From: an uncultured Oscillospiraceae bacterium | GTDB taxonomy: Bacteria; Bacillota; Clostridia; UBA1212; UBA1255 | Direction: 5' to 3' | Assembly (NCBI GenBank): GCA_902462635.1 | Contig: CABQCN010000136.1 | Span: 1 to 5,110, forward strand | DNA: 5,110 nucleotides | Shown: positions 4,898 through 5,110 of the stretch, piece by piece | How positions within the stretch are numbered: the stretch's first letter is position 1 | Layout of the letters: every line of letters starts with the position of its first letter | The notes under the pieces: model-generated | What the model saw: the letters and a program-made list of their open reading frames with translations, nothing else | Told to the model about the DNA's origin: nothing | Database searches by the model: none | Position numbers and translations under genes: made by a program

Positions 4898-4933
4898 TGG
4901 TAATATGTACATAATTCAATGTACATATTACCA
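4898..4933. promoter_or_regulatory. 36-bp perfect palindrome, candidate operator between divergent units
   Basis: TGGTAATATGTACAT at 4898-4912 is the exact reverse complement of ATGTACATATTACCA at 4919-4933, with a 6-bp spacer AATTCA. Each arm also contains the self-complementary ATGTACAT, so two such boxes lie 14 bp centre to centre. It lies between the leftward RNA promoter and the rightward XRE-type gene, the classic place for an autoregulated operator. The 15-6-15 layout also recalls recombinase core sites such as dif (11-6-11), but the sequence does not resemble dif. Confidence 0.65.
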
Positions 4934-4983
4934 ACTCCAACAAGAACACAAACATCCAATTTTGTAATTTAAAATATATACGT

Positions 4984-5110
4984 CTGAAACGGACTGATGA
5001 CATATTAGTTAAGCTAATTGCAAAACGCATACGGCAATTGCGGGATGAACGGGGTTTTACACAAGAGTACATTGTCGAGTGTACCCGTTTAGACATTCCC
5101 CATTTTGAAA
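4984..5110 (+). CDS. XRE-family HTH transcriptional regulator, N-terminal part, cut by the window end
   Basis: The open frame encodes KRTDDILVKLIAKRIRQLRD followed by ERGFTQEYIVECTRLDIPHF. This is a Cro/C1-type helix-turn-helix: first helix VKLIAKRIRQLRDERG, then TQEYIVECTRL, with the recognition helix starting at DIPHFE. Forty-two codons are visible; full-length relatives are usually 70-120 aa. The frame is open from 4915 but has no ATG, GTG or TTG before the HTH. Homologous proteins often begin MKRTDD, which would put the start at the CTG at 4984-4986, so this is either a CTG start or a lost start codon. A weak -7-like CAATTTTG lies at 4957-4964. It probably binds the palindrome just upstream and controls itself and the divergent RNA; that is inference from position. 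Confidence 0.75.
   Translation, partial: MKRTDDILVKLIAKRIRQLRDERGFTQEYIVECTRLDIPHFE

Noticed and set aside
4898..4933. dif-type chromosome dimer resolution site
   Set aside because: The symmetry is perfect and the spacer is 6 bp, but the arms lack the XerC/XerD half-site pattern and the site lies at a regulator promoter.
4890..5096. Minus-strand 68-codon open frame antisense to the XRE-type gene
   Set aside because: The plus strand encodes a clear helix-turn-helix over the same bases and the minus frame shows no domain.

Overview
The window looks like part of a Bacteroidales chromosome carrying an integrated accessory island. Three features point there: a Bacteroidetes-type tyrosine recombinase, promoter elements of the TTTG / TAnnTTTG kind, and A-rich translation starts. 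The GC-rich middle would suit a genus such as Alistipes. Genus and order are inferred from composition and gene style, not from any search.

Bases 1-2580 are AT-rich and look mobile. They hold the 3' end of a tRNA gene (possibly tRNA-Gly), a rho-independent terminator, and three copies of a 13-bp motif that look like integrase arm sites. Next come a tyrosine recombinase gene broken by a frameshift and an internal stop, then a YefM/YoeB-type toxin-antitoxin pair on the minus strand. A consensus Bacteroidetes promoter lies about 330 bp upstream of the antitoxin. The layout fits an element that entered at the tRNA 3' end, lost its integrase, and may be retained by the toxin-antitoxin pair.

Bases 2585-3672 are GC-rich and hold two adjacent minus-strand genes for uncharacterised proteins. 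The two proteins align with each other and look like products of an old tandem duplication.

Bases 3673-4360 have no convincing gene. They hold at least seven strong inverted repeats of different sequence. Five are followed by a T-run on the minus strand, so the stretch reads as a series of leftward terminators.

Bases 4380-4990 are AT-rich again. They hold what I consider the best candidate for something undescribed: a predicted leftward structured RNA of about 370 nt with a TATATTTG promoter element, an 11-bp long-range closing helix, several nested helices and a T6 terminator. Beside its promoter is a 36-bp perfect palindrome (15-6-15), and on the other side, divergently oriented, begins an XRE-type HTH regulator gene cut by the window end. 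A plausible model, purely inferred, is a regulator-palindrome-RNA module insulated on the far side by the terminator series.
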